From: Prevotellaceae bacterium
GTDB lineage: Bacteria; Bacteroidota; Bacteroidia; Bacteroidales; UBA932
Assembly: GCA_031287815.1 (NCBI GenBank)
Contig: JAITSM010000188.1
Coordinates: 1-15,421, forward strand
Length of the DNA stretch: 15,421 bases
Direction: 5' to 3'
Positions 1 through 6,888 of the stretch are shown one piece after another (position 1 is the first letter of the stretch; each line of letters starts with the position of its first letter). A program made the position numbers and the translations under genes. The notes under the pieces were generated by a model. The model was given only the letters and a program-made list of their open reading frames with translations, made no database searches and had not been told where the DNA came from.

Positions 1-1487
1 GTTCAAAGCTACCACAAAATTTCAAAGAATGCAATCAAGTCACAACACACGGGTATGATATGGTCGAATTCTAAATGTTCAAAGCTACCACAAAATTTCA
101 AAGAATGCAATCAAGTCACAACGAAGTGCAGTAAACACTACGGCGGATGTATGTTCAAAGCTACCACAAAATTTCAAAGAATGCAATCAAGTCACAACTA
201 CGGACTCCCGATATTCGGCTTCAACTTGTTCAAAGCTACCACAAAATTTCAAAGAATGCAATCAAGTCACAACCAGTTTTAAAAGTTCCGGCTGTTCGAA
301 CGTGTTCAAAGCTACCACAAAATTTCAAAGAATGCAATCAAGTCACAACAGGCGGAAGGCAGCACCCGGAACTGAAAGAGTTCAAAGCTACCACAAAATT
401 TCAAAGAATGCAATCAAGTCACAACTGCTGCTTTAATGACTTAGCATGCAATTTTGTTCAAAGCTACCACAAAATTTCAAAGAATGCAATCAAGTCACAA
501 CTGGCGGCATAGTCTATAACAGCACCACCGGGTTCAAAGCTACCACAAAATTTCAAAGAATGCAATCAAGTCACAACACCTCTCCTACAACTACCTTCGT
601 GCCTGCGGTTCAAAGCTACCACAAAATTTCAAAGAATGCAATCAAGTCACAACTTTGCCCACCGCCTAATAGTGTGCCATGTGTTCAAAGCTACCACAAA
701 ATTTCAAAGAATGCAATCAAGTCACAACCGTAAACAAGTACTTTCCCAAATTTATTATGTTCAAAGCTACCACAAAATTTCAAAGAATGCAATCAAGTCA
801 CAACAGGTTTCGGTTGCGGGATGGCGCCCAGTTCGTTCAAAGCTACCACAAAATTTCAAAGAATGCAATCAAGTCACAACTAATTCGTCTTGGGGATGGC
901 ATTCAATAGGTTCAAAGCTACCACAAAATTTCAAAGAATGCAATCAAGTCACAACCCATCCGGACTACCCGGCAGGCCTGCCTGTGTTCAAAGCTACCAC
1001 AAAATTTCAAAGAATGCAATCAAGTCACAACTACATGGCATAATCAACTCCATCGGATAGGGTTCAAAGCTACCACAAAATTTCAAAGAATGCAATCAAG
1101 TCACAACTCAGTTGTATGGCGGTTCCTTTCATCAGTGGTTCAAAGCTACCACAAAATTTCAAAGAATGCAATCAAGTCACAACTGAATCCGCCGGCGTAG
1201 CGTTGCAGCAGGCGTTCAAAGCTACCACAAAATTTCAAAGAATGCAATCAAGTCACAACAGCATCTCGAGCTGTATTTTTTCCTCTTCTGTTCAAAGCTA
1301 CCACAAAATTTCAAAGAATGCAATCAAATCACAACCACCGAGTGCGCCGCCCCGATGAGCGCGCCGTTCAAAGCTACCACAAAATTTCAAAGAATGCAAT
1401 CAAGTCACAACTACTTTTTCGTAGTATTTAAGGAACGGCCGGTTCAAAGCCACCACAAAATTTCAAAGAATGCAATCCCCTCACAAT
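1..1487 (-). CRISPR. CRISPR array, 46-bp repeats, type II-C-like (right-hand part)
   Basis: Twenty 46-bp repeats separated by nineteen 29-30 bp spacers. On the plus strand each repeat starts GTTCAAAGCTACC and ends CAAGTCACAAC; repeats start at 1, 77, 153, 228, 304, 380, 456, 532, 608, 683, 759, 835, 910, 986, 1062, 1138, 1214, 1290, 1366 and 1442. All are identical except repeat 18 (G to A at 1328) and the degenerate repeat 20 (1451, 1478-1480, 1487). The reverse complement starts GTTGTGACTTG and ends TTTGAAC. Long repeats of this form are typical of Bacteroidetes type II-C (Cas9) loci, so crRNAs are probably read from the minus strand. The window begins exactly at a repeat, so the array may continue leftward. 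No cas gene or tracrRNA is visible here, so the type is inferred from the repeat alone. Confidence 0.97.
1369..1399 (-). promoter_or_regulatory. Repeat-embedded promoter (example: repeat 19; present in repeats 1-19)
   Basis: Read on the minus strand, every intact repeat contains TTG, 20 bp, then TAGCTTTG. This matches the Bacteroidetes -33/-7 promoter (TTG, about 19-21 bp, TAnnTTTG) used by genes elsewhere in this window. The -7 box ends 4 bp before the repeat end, so initiation 5-7 nt downstream would fall in the first nucleotides of the adjoining spacer. This resembles the repeat-internal promoters known in Neisseria and Campylobacter type II-C arrays. The motif is seen; its activity is inferred. 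Repeat 20 has TGGCTTTG instead and probably lacks activity. Confidence 0.6.
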
Positions 1488-1781
1488 CCATTCGTCCGTT
1501 TTCATCTCTGCTTTGGTAGCGTTGGTAACAGTGGTCTTGGCATATTCGGCGGCGGTTTTGACAATATACAACATCCCCACGCCTGTCTGGTTGCCCATCG
1601 TCATAAAGCGCCCGCCTATACGGGAGGCTTCGGCACCCTTTTCGGCGAGCTTTTTCTGAAATCCTGCTAACTTTTGTCCGGCCTTTTCGAGCGTTTCGCT
1701 CATTTGGTCGGTAGCCGTTAAATTTGCCGTTTTGGTATTCAAAAACTTTTTATTATCTTTGGTTATAAATATTAAACCCAT
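1428..1781 (-). CDS. Small hypothetical protein, 3' end fused into the CRISPR array
   Basis: This is an open frame of 117 codons from an ATG at 1779-1781; an internal ATG at 1701-1703 (residue 27, MSETLEKAGQ...) is an equally good or better start. No TAnnTTTG box is obvious upstream. The protein is basic and probably helical (KLAGFQKKLAEKGAEA, then TAAEYAKTTVTNATKAEM). I do not recognise the family. Residues after DEWIVRG are translated from CRISPR repeat 20, and the stop codon (1428-1430) lies inside spacer 19. The neighbouring relative at 1926-2141 ends two codons after the same motif (EWVVRGWH, stop), which suggests that this gene's native stop was lost when it was joined to the repeat. 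It may be a dead gene. Any transcript would run into the array in the crRNA-sense direction. Confidence 0.4.
   Translation of the reverse strand: MGLIFITKDNKKFLNTKTANLTATDQMSETLEKAGQKLAGFQKKLAEKGAEASRIGGRFMTMGNQTGVGMLYIVKTAAEYAKTTVTNATKAEMKTDEWIVRGLHSLKFCGGFEPAVP
1469..1589 (-). repeat. 121-bp diverged duplication, copy A (copy B at 1928-2048)
   Basis: The stretch 1469-1589 aligns without gaps to 1928-2048, starting at AATGC and ending at CCTGTCTG. On the minus strand both encode the C-terminal tail QTG(V/G)G...IVK(T/S)AAEY...NATKA.MKT.EW(I/V)VRG. Similarity stops sharply at both ends. The left 19 bp of copy A are also the right 19 bp of CRISPR repeat 20. Confidence 0.8.
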
Positions 1782-1890
1782 GAGCGTTATTCTTCTTGTA
1801 TTATTTATTTACATTCTTTTCGGAAAAGGAGGAAAAACGAACTTGTCTAACAAACAGGTCTTATTTCACCCGGACTCGCTTAATTAGTGT

Positions 1891-1915
1891 AAAAAAACGG
1901 GTATTACCCCCGTTT
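1891..1915 (-). terminator. Intrinsic terminator, minus strand
   Basis: On the minus strand a 7-bp stem AAACGGG/CCCGTTT with a 7-nt loop is followed by a run of seven T (complement of 1891-1897). It lies just downstream of the broken gene at 1926-2141 and the FISUMP gene at 2129-3241, and probably ends their transcript before the small gene and the CRISPR array. Confidence 0.65.
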
Positions 1916-1925
1916 ATAAGGGTGT

Positions 1926-2141
1926 TTAATGCCATCCTCTCACAACCCATTCGCCCGTTTTCATCCCTGCTTTGGTAGCATTGGAAACAGAGGCCTTGAC
2001 ATATTCGGCGGCGGATTTGACAATATTCAATATCCCCCCGCCTGTCTGTAAGTAAGCAAAGAACGCATCGGCTTCCAAATCTAAAGCAGTATTTACTCCA
2101 TAGGTTACATATTTTAAAAACAGACAAGCTACTTTATGCAA
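1926..2141 (-). pseudogene. Fragment carrying the same C-terminal tail as the small gene at 1428-1781
   Basis: The open frame has no ATG near its beginning (the first usable codon is a TTG inside the 3' end of the FISUMP gene). The C-terminal 39 codons (QTGGGILNIVKSAAEY... to EWVVRGWH, stop) are homologous to the small gene at 1428-1781. The part before it (...YVTYGVNTALDLEADAFF...) is unrelated to that gene and unrecognised. It is best read as a remnant in which the tail was joined to the end of another gene. It overlaps the FISUMP stop codon by 13 bp, which also argues against it being an intact gene. Confidence 0.45.
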
Positions 2142-3241
2142 CGTAAGGTGGTTCCGGACTCATCGGTCCCGCCGCCATTCCAGGGATTGTAATACCAGTT
2201 CCCAAGTCCAAATATTATACCCCACCAATCTTTCCCATGATCTGCGGTTGATGATATATAGCAGGCATTCGCGCCGGTATTAAATAAACTACCATTCGGC
2301 AATACCATCCCGCTCAGTTCGAGTGCCCAGTTATTTTGCAGGTAAGTAAGTGCAGCAGGCTTATTACAGGTTTCAATATTACTATTACACAACGGCGCGC
2401 CGGCAGCAGTCCACAAAGCAGACAATTCGGAAACGGTCGGCACGCGCCACTCGCCCGGGCATAATTGCGCTGCATACCGGATGACGGCGCATACACTGAA
2501 CAAATGCCCGGAATATCCCGGATTGTTCCGGCAATCGGCGGCATAATCCCCGGCGCTTCCTCCATTGTAGGCGGATTTATTACAATTGGTAGCCACTACA
2601 GGGCTTGACCAGGTTTGCGCCCCGATTTTATAAATGGCGGACGAACTAAAAGACACCGTACCTAAATTCAAACTATTCAAATTGCAGCCGGGGTATTTTA
2701 CAACGCCGGGACAACCTGTTTCATCGGTCATGGAATGGGGAATTAAGGCCAATTCGGGAACAGGCAATGTGGTTTTGGAAGTCGTTTGCGTATTCCCGTT
2801 GGCGGCCTTTATCTCGAATGGCGGCGTACCCTTGAGGATAAACACGCCGTCGACATAAGTAAAATTCGGCGGGTAATCGCTGCCGTAGGCGCACCAGCTG
2901 AATTGTTCAGGTGCATTAGGCGCGTTGCCCAAGGTAGCGGTTACGGTCGAAGGGTTGACGGTTACATAAAAGCCGCGCGTGTTGTCGGAAACAGTAAGTA
3001 TACTGCCGGCCGTTGCCGAAGCCGCGCTGATAACGGCTTTTGCAAACGTTCCCGGCGAAATATTTGTTCCCGGGGACAAATCTACCCATACCCACACGCG
3101 GTTATTGGCGGGCGCGCCTGTCCACGACACGCTGAACGTTACTTTTCCGTTAACATAATCCGTTGTGAGCGGCGTTACGGTTACGGTGGCGCTTGCAGCC
3201 ACGCTTGCAAGCATTGTAAGAAGAAAGAAAATTTTTTTCAT
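2129..3241 (-). CDS. Secreted FISUMP-domain protein, paralogue 1
   Basis: Predicted 370-aa exported protein. Residues 1-18 are a signal peptide (MKKIFFLLTMLASVAASA). Residues about 20-145 form a beta-rich domain shared with the other two paralogues, with the hallmark WCAYGSDYPPN at 116-126 and GTPPFEI after it. The C-terminal half resembles the Fibrobacter succinogenes major paralogous (FISUMP) domain: YKIGAQTW (204-211), LCPGEWRVPTVSEL (260-273), and terminal LRCIK. FISUMP domains are thought to adopt a C-type-lectin-like fold and occur in surface or secreted proteins of Bacteroidetes and Fibrobacteres. The ligand is unknown. The C-terminal half differs strongly from paralogues 2 and 3, and its YKIGAQTW stretch is a weaker match to the family start than theirs. 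The start is fixed by the signal peptide; there is no Shine-Dalgarno. A long structured leader precedes it. Confidence 0.85.
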   Translation of the reverse strand: MKKIFFLLTMLASVAASATVTVTPLTTDYVNGKVTFSVSWTGAPANNRVWVWVDLSPGTNISPGTFAKAVISAASATAGSILTVSDNTRGFYVTVNPSTVTATLGNAPNAPEQFSWCAYGSDYPPNFTYVDGVFILKGTPPFEIKAANGNTQTTSKTTLPVPELALIPHSMTDETGCPGVVKYPGCNLNSLNLGTVSFSSSAIYKIGAQTWSSPVVATNCNKSAYNGGSAGDYAADCRNNPGYSGHLFSVCAVIRYAAQLCPGEWRVPTVSELSALWTAAGAPLCNSNIETCNKPAALTYLQNNWALELSGMVLPNGSLFNTGANACYISSTADHGKDWWGIIFGLGNWYYNPWNGGGTDESGTTLRCIK

Positions 3242-3650
3242 AATAATATAATTTAAGGGTTATAGTTTCCTATTTAAAGTTTATCTGTATTTTGTCTATG
3301 TTCTCATGTCCATAAGTCTATGTTCTGTTTTTGCAGCTTCGGGGTTGTTTCCAAACACAAACTTTATCAACCAAAACAACCCCTCGCCGCGATATTTTCA
3401 TCACTGCCAATGGATGTACAATTTTTGTACACGCTTTATTTTTTTAATAGCTTTTGTTAGTATACTACAAATAAAACGTGAATGGATACGAACTCTTCCG
3501 AAGGGTCGGACAACCCGATGCACAAGCCGATATCAATTCACGTTGATAACAGCTTTTATTCTTAGTGCATCAAAAATTGTCCGATTTTCGGAACTTGAAC
3601 AAAAGCTATTGAAATATTATTCCAACTACAATAACAAAGAACATCATTAA
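3242..3650 (-). promoter_or_regulatory. Structured 5' leader RNA of FISUMP paralogue 1 (copy 1)
   Basis: The leader is about 410 nt from the predicted start site to the ATG. Read as minus-strand RNA: stem 1 pairs 3567-3593 with 3496-3521 (UUCCGAA/UUCGGAA, UCGGACAA/UUGUCCGA, three U-G pairs, GAUGC/GCAUC) around an AA/CCC internal loop. Stem 2 pairs 3531-3544 with 3475-3488 (AACGUGAAU.GAUA, one mismatch). The 5' arm of stem 2 lies inside the stem 1 loop and its 3' arm follows stem 1, which is an H-type pseudoknot. Nearer the gene, 3331-3392 forms a hairpin (GGGGUUGUUU/AAACAACCCC, with UCGCGGC opposite GCUGCAA) whose loop contains AGUUUGUGUUUG. The same layout precedes paralogues 2 and 3. No named RNA family was recognised. 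The plus-strand frame across this region is not considered a gene. Confidence 0.65.
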
Positions 3651-3655
3651 CGCTG

Positions 3656-3686
3656 CAAATATAAAACAATATTTTTTAACTGCAAA
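3656..3686 (-). promoter_or_regulatory. Bacteroidetes promoter of FISUMP paralogue 1
   Basis: On the minus strand TTTG (3683-3686) is followed after 19 bp by TATATTTG (3656-3663). The spacing is identical in all three paralogues, and the following bases (CAGCGTTA) are close to those of copy 3. Transcription should start near 3650. Confidence 0.8.
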
Positions 3687-3789
3687 CTCTCCTCCCTTTT
3701 TTTTGTTTTTTTGGCATTCTAACAGCTCCACACACAACCGGCGACCCCTCCCCCTCAACGCTCCATTTCAGTATTCAGGCATATTTTAC

Positions 3790-3797
3790 TATCTTTG
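3790..3797 (+). promoter_or_regulatory. Possible -7 box upstream of the 42-bp repeats
   Basis: TATCTTTG matches the -7 consensus, but no TTG is at the right distance upstream. It could transcribe the repeat tract and the downstream DUF6261-like gene. An ATG 18 bp downstream (3815) opens an 85-codon frame that is almost entirely repeat-derived. Positions 3687-3789 show no other feature. Confidence 0.3.
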
Positions 3798-3846
3798 GGT
3801 TATAGAAAGTGGGTATGAAAGCGTTTCCGAGCCCTGCGTATCGGCT

Positions 3847-4158
3847 ACAACATCTGTCGCAAGTCAGTTACACTTTTGCAACTCGATTGCGACATCTGTC
3901 GCAAGTCAGTTACGCTTTTGCAACTCGATTGCGACATCTGTCGCAAGTCAGTTACACTTTTGCGACTCAGTTGCGACATCTGTCGCAAGTCAGTTGCACT
4001 TTTACAACTCGATTGCGACATCTGTCGCAAGTCGGTTGCATTTTTACAACTCAGTTGCGACATCTGTCGTAAGTCAGTTACATTTTTGCGACTTAGTTGC
4101 GACATATGTCGCAAATTAGTTGTAACTTTGCAACACGGTTGCGACACATGTTGTAAAT
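3847..4158 (+). repeat. 42-bp palindromic tandem repeat, about 7.5 units
   Basis: The units begin GCGACATCTGTCGC at 3889, 3931, 3973, 4015, 4057, 4099 and 4141, with a partial first unit at about 3847. Each unit boundary is an inverted repeat (TTGCGACA, TC, TGTCGCAA), so the tract holds a regular series of hairpins or dyad protein sites. Units diverge by scattered point changes, more in the last two. The unit is 14 codons long, so all frames stay open on both strands; this gives spurious repeat ORFs. It sits directly upstream of the DUF6261-like gene. Confidence 0.95.
4123..4130 (+). promoter_or_regulatory. Likely -7 box for the DUF6261-like gene
   Basis: TAACTTTG lies in a diverged 42-bp unit; the corresponding bases in earlier units (for example TACACTTTTG) do not fit TAnnTTTG. 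The nearest TTG is 23 bp upstream, longer than usual. Transcription from here would give a 5' UTR of roughly 75 nt to the ATG at 4211. Confidence 0.45.
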
Positions 4159-4210
4159 AAACCGAAGCCCTTTACCTACTATTTTTATACACTTTTAAAA
4201 TAAAACAACG

Positions 4211-4954
4211 ATGAAAAAAGCCGCTTTTACCCTTATTCGATTCCGTTATGAACACCTGCGGAACGAAACCCACGTGGAGTTGCACCGCAATTTTAATGCG
4301 CTGGTCGACCAATTCAGCGCCGAAACATTGGGCATTGACCCGCTGTACGCTGTTTACAAACCGTGGTATGACGAAGAAGTTACGGCGCTCGACGTCATCC
4401 GCAAGAGCTGGCTGACCGGCGAGATGAAAAAAGGCGACCGCGAACGCGGGCTGCTCTATCGCGGGTTCGCAGGGCAGGTGAAGTCCTACCGCTACCACTT
4501 TGATGCGGACAGGCGGAAGGCGGCGCAGGCGCTGGGCAGTATCCTGAAACATTATGGCAATATCGAACGCAGGCGCTTCTACGAAAAAACCGCCGCCATC
4601 GCCGACCTGCACCGCGAGCTGGTGAAGCCGGAAAATTTTGTGCGGGTTACTGCGCTGGGGCTGGTCGAATGGCTGGAAGCGTTAGCGCAGGCCAACCTCC
4701 ACATAGAAGAGTTGTTTATGGCTCGCGTCGATGAAGCCGCCCAACGCCCCGACATTCACATGCGGAGCATCCGCAGGGAAGTGGATAAAGCGTTTCGCAG
4801 CATCCTCGACCTGCTCGAATCGCTGGTGCGCGTCAAAGGTGAAGGCACGAACAAGGCCTTCCTCGCCGAGTTGAACACGTGCATGACCCGATACCGGGAT
4901 ATTCTCGCGCAGGAAGCGGGGAGAAGGAAGGCGGCAGTAGGCAGTTTTCAGTAG
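4211..4954 (+). CDS. DUF6261-like hypothetical protein
   Basis: Predicted 247-aa soluble, mostly helical protein with no signal peptide. Family-like features are LRNETHVELHRNF near residues 16-28, AETLGIDPLYAVYKPWYDEE near 37-56, ALDVIRKSWLT and KHYGNIERRRFYEKTAAIADL. I associate these with DUF6261, a Bacteroidetes family without known function; this identification is from memory. The last codons (AVGSFQ) are encoded by the first unit of the GTAGGCAGTTTTCA repeat that follows, so the native C-terminus may have been replaced by repeat sequence. The ATG at 4211 follows an AT-rich leader without Shine-Dalgarno. It stands alone, with palindromic repeats before it and direct repeats after it. Confidence 0.8.
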   Translation: MKKAAFTLIRFRYEHLRNETHVELHRNFNALVDQFSAETLGIDPLYAVYKPWYDEEVTALDVIRKSWLTGEMKKGDRERGLLYRGFAGQVKSYRYHFDADRRKAAQALGSILKHYGNIERRRFYEKTAAIADLHRELVKPENFVRVTALGLVEWLEALAQANLHIEELFMARVDEAAQRPDIHMRSIRREVDKAFRSILDLLESLVRVKGEGTNKAFLAELNTCMTRYRDILAQEAGRRKAAVGSFQ

Positions 4955-5043
4955 GCAGTTTTCAATAGGCAGTGGGCAGTAGGCTGGCGCCGGAGGTCAG
5001 TAGGCAGTTTTCAATAGGCCGTTGACAGCAGGCTGGCGCCGGA
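4935..5043 (+). repeat. GTAGGCAGTTTTCA direct repeats with GGCTGGCGCC motifs
   Basis: Imperfect copies of (A/G)TAGGCAGTTTTCA follow one another at 4935-4970 and again at about 5001-5018. Two copies of GGCTGGCGCCGGA lie at 4982 and 5031. The composite (short direct repeats plus GGCTGGCGCC) appears twice in tandem. The same GGCGCC core recurs at 12987-13000 and near 13038, so this is a dispersed intergenic repeat of the genome. It overlaps the stop of the upstream gene. Confidence 0.8.
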
Positions 5044-5093
5044 ATCATCCCGGTTACCCGCCTTCCGTGCGCTGTTTTGCCGAAAAAAAAATG

Positions 5094-5101
5094 TAACTTT
5101 G
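5094..5101 (+). promoter_or_regulatory. -7 box immediately upstream of the TPR lipoprotein gene
   Basis: TAACTTTG ends 4 bp before the ATG at 5106. A TTTTG lies about 14 bp upstream, which is closer than usual. If used, the mRNA would have almost no 5' UTR. Confidence 0.5.
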
Positions 5102-5105
5102 CAAA

Positions 5106-6833
5106 ATGAAAAGTTTCACTTATACCTTCTTATTGAGCGCGCTGTTAGCGGGCGGATTGCTGGCTTCCTGCTCGCCGAAAGCCGTGCTGCCGGTGGCAGA
5201 CCCCGCAAAGGTCAAGCCATTGAACGAAGAGCAGCAGCTGAAAAAACAACTCTACTTTTCCGAAGCCATGAAAGCGTACGAACTGCACGACTGGGCTACG
5301 GCAGACAGGTTGTTTAAAAAAGCTATCGCTATGGACGCCGGCTGCGACGCCTGTTTTTACGAGCTGGCCAATATTTATTTCCGGTCGGGCTATGTCCGGG
5401 CGGCGCTGTCGCTGAACGAATCGGCGATGCGGCTGGATACGGCGAATCTATGGTATCGTGTGCAGGCGGCGCAGTACTACACCGCCGCCCGCCAGTACCG
5501 CCGGGCGATTGACGAATATAATCACCTCCTGAAAACACACCCGGAGATGACAGACCTGTATTTCGAACTTTCCACCCTGTATGTACGGACGGGCGCGCTC
5601 GACAGCGCACTGCTGGCGCTGGACGCCGCCGATGCAAAGATGGGTTTTTCGGAACAGTCGGCGGCTACGCGGTTTGAGATACTGACGGCGCAAGACAGGA
5701 AGGAAGAAGCCTTGAATACTTTGGAACGCTTGGTGGCGGCGTTTCCCGAAGCGCGTTATTTTTCATTGTTGGGCGAACAGTACGCCGGTTTGGAACGCGA
5801 TACGCTGGCGTTGGAAATGTATCGCCGAGCGTTGACGCTGAATCCCGACTACACGCCGGCGCTGTTAGGCGAGGCCGACTGCTTCCGCCGGAACGGGCAA
5901 TTTGACGTGTATTTTCAAAAACTGTACAGCCTGTATGCCAACAAAGCGGTGGAAACGGAATATAAAGTAGAATACCTCTCGGCGCTGTTGCAGATTCCGA
6001 AATTCGCTTCTTCTTTTTCGCCGCAGCTCGACACGGTGTTTACGGCTTTGCGCACGCCGCCCGATTCGCTTACGGAGCCGTTGTTTGCTACTTATTTATT
6101 GCAACAGCAACTCGTGGATTCAGCCATTACGGTGCTGAAAAATAATTTGCAAAACAATATCGAAATAATGGACGCATGGCAGCGTTACCTGGCTTTCGAA
6201 TATTATGCGGAACGATGGGATAGTGTAGGAAAATATGCCGAAACGGCGCACCGGCGTTTCCCGGAAGAGATGGATTTTATGTCCATGAAAGCGATAGCCG
6301 AATGGCAAACCGGCAACGGGGCGGAAGCTATCCACTGGTTTGAAAAAACCCTGCCGCTAACGGTGGATGAACCGAAGAAAACCCTACAGACGTATGCTTT
6401 TCTGGGGGATTTATACTATGCCCAAAAGAATCCGAAAAAAGCGTATGAGTACTACGATAAAGCATTGGCCATAGACAACGACTACATTGTTGTGCTGAAT
6501 AATTATGCGTACTTCCTGAGCGAAGAGAACAAACAACTCGACCGCGCCTACGCCATGAGCAATAAGGCGATTAAAGCAGAGCCCAACAACGCAACTTATC
6601 TGGATACTTTTGGCTGGATACTTTTTAAAATGGGAAAAGCGGTGGAAGCCAAAGCTATTTTCCGCCATGCAATGATTTACGGCGGCAACGACAGCGCCGT
6701 CATTCTCGACCACTACGGCGATGTGCTGTATGCACTCGGTGAATATGACGCCGCCCTTGTTTATTGGGATTTGTCATTAAAAAAAGAACGAAACCCGCAA
6801 GTAGAACAAAAAATAAAAAACAGCCAACGGTAA
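5106..6833 (+). CDS. TPR-repeat outer-surface lipoprotein
   Basis: Predicted 575-aa lipoprotein. A hydrophobic signal ends in a lipobox L19-A-S-C22, so the mature protein should be acylated on C22 and exported to the envelope. The rest is tetratricopeptide repeats in two groups: about residues 45-260 (for example ADRLFKKAIAMD, ALEMYRRALTLNPDY) and about 400-570 (LGDLYYAQKNPKKAYEYYDK, ALAIDNDY, AEPNNATYLDTFGWILF). TPR arrays are protein-binding scaffolds; the partner is unknown. It is followed after 55 bp by an EnvC-like LytM factor on the same strand and probably shares its transcript, suggesting a role in envelope or peptidoglycan maintenance. From memory, Bacteroides species usually carry a DUF4292 gene between these two; none is present here. 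The start is supported by the signal peptide and the adjacent -7 box. Confidence 0.88.
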   Translation: MKSFTYTFLLSALLAGGLLASCSPKAVLPVADPAKVKPLNEEQQLKKQLYFSEAMKAYELHDWATADRLFKKAIAMDAGCDACFYELANIYFRSGYVRAALSLNESAMRLDTANLWYRVQAAQYYTAARQYRRAIDEYNHLLKTHPEMTDLYFELSTLYVRTGALDSALLALDAADAKMGFSEQSAATRFEILTAQDRKEEALNTLERLVAAFPEARYFSLLGEQYAGLERDTLALEMYRRALTLNPDYTPALLGEADCFRRNGQFDVYFQKLYSLYANKAVETEYKVEYLSALLQIPKFASSFSPQLDTVFTALRTPPDSLTEPLFATYLLQQQLVDSAITVLKNNLQNNIEIMDAWQRYLAFEYYAERWDSVGKYAETAHRRFPEEMDFMSMKAIAEWQTGNGAEAIHWFEKTLPLTVDEPKKTLQTYAFLGDLYYAQKNPKKAYEYYDKALAIDNDYIVVLNNYAYFLSEENKQLDRAYAMSNKAIKAEPNNATYLDTFGWILFKMGKAVEAKAIFRHAMIYGGNDSAVILDHYGDVLYALGEYDAALVYWDLSLKKERNPQVEQKIKNSQR

Positions 6834-6888
6834 ACGGCCAACGGGGAACAACAGTGCCACTTTAAAACCTTAAATTTTCATATCGGAC

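Noticed and set aside
55..1358. Plus-strand open frames of 75-135 codons across the first 1.4 kb
   Set aside because: They translate CRISPR repeats and spacers; the recurring peptides (KATTKFQRMQSSHN and its frame variants) are the repeat itself.
3306..3650. Plus-strand open frame of 114 codons
   Set aside because: It runs antisense across the structured leader, has no promoter or homology, and the copies upstream of paralogues 2 and 3 do not keep the frame open.
3703..4160. Repeat-encoded frames on both strands (including an ATG at 3815 after a TATCTTTG box)
   Set aside because: The 42-bp unit is a multiple of three, so any open frame remains open. Frames in several phases and on both strands are equally long, and no coding bias or homology supports one. 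The 3815 frame is the only one with a possible promoter, but evidence is too thin.
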